Assembly: GCA_014898415.1 (NCBI GenBank)
Contig: RCTD01000007.1
Span: forward strand, 1,674,001-1,738,000
Source: Stromatinia cepivora
Taxonomy: Eukaryota; Ascomycota; Leotiomycetes; Helotiales; Sclerotiniaceae
Reading direction: 5' to 3'
DNA: 64,000 nucleotides
Part shown: positions 61,633 through 64,000 of the stretch, in pieces
Layout: each line of letters opens with the position of its first letter
How positions within the stretch are numbered: the first letter of the stretch is position 1
Notes under the pieces: generated by a model
The model's database searches: none
Told to the model about the DNA's origin: nothing
What the model saw: only the letters and a program-made list of their open reading frames with translations
Made by a program: the position numbers and the translations under genes

Positions 61633-62366
61633 GATGGCTATAGTTTTGGAAACAAATAAGTGAACGAGGAACAGTTGAAAAGACTCTATGGAAAAGAAAG
61701 GAAGAGAAAACAAAAACAAATTGCCCTTATGATGATTATTCAAATCAATTGCCCCGCGGTTAACACCGGCGGAATGTATTCCATTTATTTACCCCAAGTC
61801 GAAAGCTCGGACCAAGTCGATGAGAAGGGTGGAGAATGAAAATACTACTAAGCCAGTTTAGTAGTTAGCTGAAAATGCCAATCTACTCGTGGCTTCACGA
61901 TAAACATGACTCAAGGGTCCTTGTTATGCGTGGCATGAAGGGGTTGAATGAAAGCGGTCTAAAGCCTGTCCGTTAGCTGTACCATACATACTGGCCCATT
62001 GTCAATAATAATAACTTATAAAAAATCCAACAGAATCGTGGAGCTTTGCACTACTTCGTATAACCTCAAAACTGTTAATGTGACAAATCTGCTTTTCTTT
62101 CTAGAAGTTGTGATTCCTTTCCAATCAAAACTTCCCGACACACTTATTACACGAAGTCGCCATCATTTGCGGGAACCCACATAAACTTCCGCCGCCGGCT
62201 TTCAGATCGGACACTAATATCGACCAACCATCCGATAGAACTTGCTCTTCACTATACCCTTACAGCTGTTTTCCAAACCAAAAATATCCCCATTCATTCA
62301 AAGCCACCTCGATTCAACAAAACTCCACATTTCGATTCTCGATTATCATTCGCACAATCTGCCATA
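61633..62366. promoter_or_regulatory. Divergent promoter region between thiolase and RAD6 genes
   Basis: A 734-bp head-to-head spacer. The 3' third is C/A-rich, as in many fungal leaders before RAD6's ATG. No specific factor sites can be asserted. Confidence 0.5.
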
Positions 62367-63015
62367 ATGTCTACAGCTGCTCGTCGTCGTCTTATGCGGG
62401 ATTTCAAGGTTAGTGGCAACCCGTGGAGGGGCAAAAAGATCATGATTCGAAGGGAATCTAACCTTCATCTATAGCGCATGCAAACTGACCCTCCCGCTGG
62501 TGTTTCCGCATCTCCTGTTGCAGATAATGTCATGCTCTGGTTAGTATTTCCTCAAGAATATCTAATGTTGAAGAATTTGATGTCAATATTGAAATTATTA
62601 GGAACGCTGTCATTATCGGTCCAGCAGATACCCCTTTCGAAGATGGAACTTTCCGACTCGTTATGACCTTCGAAGAACAATATCCAAACAAGCCACCCGC
62701 GGTCAAGTTCATTAGTCAAATGTTCCATCCTAATGTTTATGCAACCGGAGAGTTGTGTTTAGATATCCTACAGAATAGATGGAGTCCTACATATGATGTT
62801 GCGGCGGTTTTGACAAGTATTCAAAGGTAAATATATACTTCGCAAAGAATCTATTGATTCCTGAGTCTATATACTAAGTTGCGTGCAGTCTGCTTAATGA
62901 CCCAAACACTGGTTCCCCCGCCAATGTCGAAGCTTCCAATCTATACAAAGATAACAGAAGAGAATATACAAAACGTGTTAGGGAAACGGTTGAGAAGAGT
63001 TGGGAGGATAATTGA
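62367..63015 (+). CDS. ubc2: Ubiquitin-conjugating enzyme E2 RAD6/UBC2
   Basis: Four exons: 62367-62408, 62475-62539, 62602-62826 and 62889-63015; 152 residues, like yeast Rad6 without its acidic tail. It begins [20 protein letters not shown], the RAD6 signature, and contains [13 protein letters not shown], then [20 protein letters not shown] with catalytic Cys88 after the HPN motif, and [21 protein letters not shown]. The product transfers ubiquitin with Rad18-type E3s to PCNA (post-replication repair) and with Bre1-type E3s to histone H2B, as well as in N-degron turnover with Ubr1-type ligases. Both early introns have GTTAGT donors. This is one of the most certain calls in the window. Confidence 0.98.
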
Positions 63016-63725
63016 GAATCAATTCTAAATTTCCGAGTGACTATATGGCAGGATTACTTTGAAGCACATTCAGCGTGATTCATAGGTAGTCACATTTGAG
63101 TTAGGCCTTATTTAATGATGAAATGGCGGGGTCCTGGAGTTTTTGAAACGGCATCTATAATGGAGTTTCCTTTCCAATCTGTCTATATGGTTTTTCTACA
63201 AGGAGTCAGTCAATAGGGCAATTTTTACAATGGTACATCTCATACAGCGTTACCCAATATATTTCGATTATAGCATATCGTGCAGGATACCACCATACAT
63301 GCCACATGGTACCTATGGTAACACGGAAAATCAACTGAAATGAATCATGAATTTACAACCAATTTTCTTCTTTCTAGATTCACGAAAAGAAAAAGTCAGT
63401 AGACTGGTAATGTGCAAACAGATATAACAACTCAATATTATTACTCCTCAAACAAGCATTTCCCTTGTCATTTACGGTATGACCATTCTTGTGTAGTCGT
63501 GGTCGCATTGCATTGACACAAATTTCTTCCGACATTGCATTGGCCTTGGAGTTAACTACGCGAAGATCTTTAGCGCGACTGTGTGTCAACAACCTTCTCC
63601 TTATCAACCACTGACCACAAAGTATTACTTCGATACAACATTCTTTAAAGCTGCAACGACAACATAAATTCTGAGTTCGACTCTTGTACATATGGTCGTT
63701 CCGGGATAACAGCCATCTCGCGATC
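63016..63725. other. Intergenic, 710 bp
   Basis: RAD6 3' flank and kinesin promoter/leader. A 131-codon minus-strand frame here has no recognisable sequence and is regarded as chance. Confidence 0.5.
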
Positions 63726-64000
63726 ATGTCGAACTCTATTAAGGTTGTCTGTCGGTTTAGGCCGCAGAATCGCATTGAAAATGAACAAGGTGCTCAACCG
63801 GTTGTAAAATTCGAGGCTGATGACACTTGCGCCCTTGATGTAGGTGTCTTGTCGAACTACTCCAGAATGTTATACTCTACTAATCACAGAGATAGTCAAA
63901 TGGAGCGGCTGGATCCTTTACATTCGATCGTGTTTTTGGCATGAGCTCACGGCAAAAAGATATTTTCGACTTCTCCATTAAACCTACTGTAGACGATATT
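63726..64000 (+). CDS. Conventional kinesin heavy chain, N-terminus only (cut by window edge)
   Basis: Exon 1 is 63726-63839 and exon 2 starts at 63896 after a 56-nt GTAGGT...GATAG intron; exon 2 is open to the window end. The protein starts MSNSIKVVCRFRPQNRIENE, followed by VVKFEADDTCALD, then across the junction SNGAAGSFTFDRVFGMSSRQ and DIFDFSIKPTVDDI. This is the opening beta-strand and FDRVF region of the kinesin-1 motor, just before the P-loop, which lies outside the window. Fungal conventional kinesin moves vesicles and dynein toward microtubule plus ends at hyphal tips. The alternative acceptor at CACAG five bases earlier would shift the frame and lose the homology. Confidence 0.93.

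Overview
The window is nuclear DNA of a filamentous ascomycete. Its genes carry short introns (about 45-170 bp, GT...AG, often with CTAAY-like branch sites), and it encodes fungus-specific families: a Zn2Cys6 regulator, a GT15 mannosyltransferase, a fungal rhodopsin-domain membrane protein, F-box/2EXR-like proteins and a SigF-type NTF2-like protein. The overall flavour suggests Leotiomycetes, perhaps Sclerotiniaceae (Botrytis/Sclerotinia relatives). That placement is an impression, not a database result. Exon boundaries below were worked out by hand from splice signals and reading-frame continuity.

Layout. 1-10 kb: a mitochondrial helical-repeat membrane protein (-), a DUF1772-like membrane protein (-), a four-exon cysteine-rich metallothionein-like protein (-) and a GT15 mannosyltransferase (-) with a basic ORF overlapping its start. 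11-18 kb: a KIN1/PAR-1 polarity kinase (-) divergent from a DUF1604/G-patch RNA-processing protein (+). 18.5-19.6 kb: a broken 2EXR gene (-). 19.7-25 kb: AT-rich and gene-poor, with a probable solo LTR, 21-bp tandem repeats and a hAT-type MITE with a perfect 8-bp target duplication. 25-31 kb: a single-pass membrane protein of unknown function, an E2-fold protein lacking the catalytic cysteine (FTS/AKTIP-like) and a CCDC124 homologue, all (-). 31.2-37.8 kb: no supportable gene.

37.8-44.5 kb: a DHA1-type MFS transporter followed on the same strand by a Zn2Cys6 regulator. 45-49.2 kb: three small unannotated (-) genes sharing a tryptophan-rich core, which I read as divergent paralogues. One is frameshifted, and a second hAT MITE lies between the other two. 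50.4-51.8 kb: a six-exon rhodopsin-domain protein (-). 54.4-58.1 kb: a disrupted F-box-like gene and an intact one with a duplicated basic C-terminal module (+). 58.7-59.8 kb: a SigF-type NTF2-like protein (-) with a 13-nt first coding exon. 60.2-64 kb: mitochondrial acetyl-CoA C-acetyltransferase (-) divergent from the RAD6/UBC2 ubiquitin-conjugating enzyme (+), then the first codons of conventional kinesin (+), cut by the window edge.

Conserved housekeeping genes sit at 10-18, 29-31 and 60-64 kb. The variable material (transposon relics, decayed F-box/2EXR genes, the small paralogue family) lies at 18.5-25, 31-37 and 45-58 kb, so core and accessory segments alternate.
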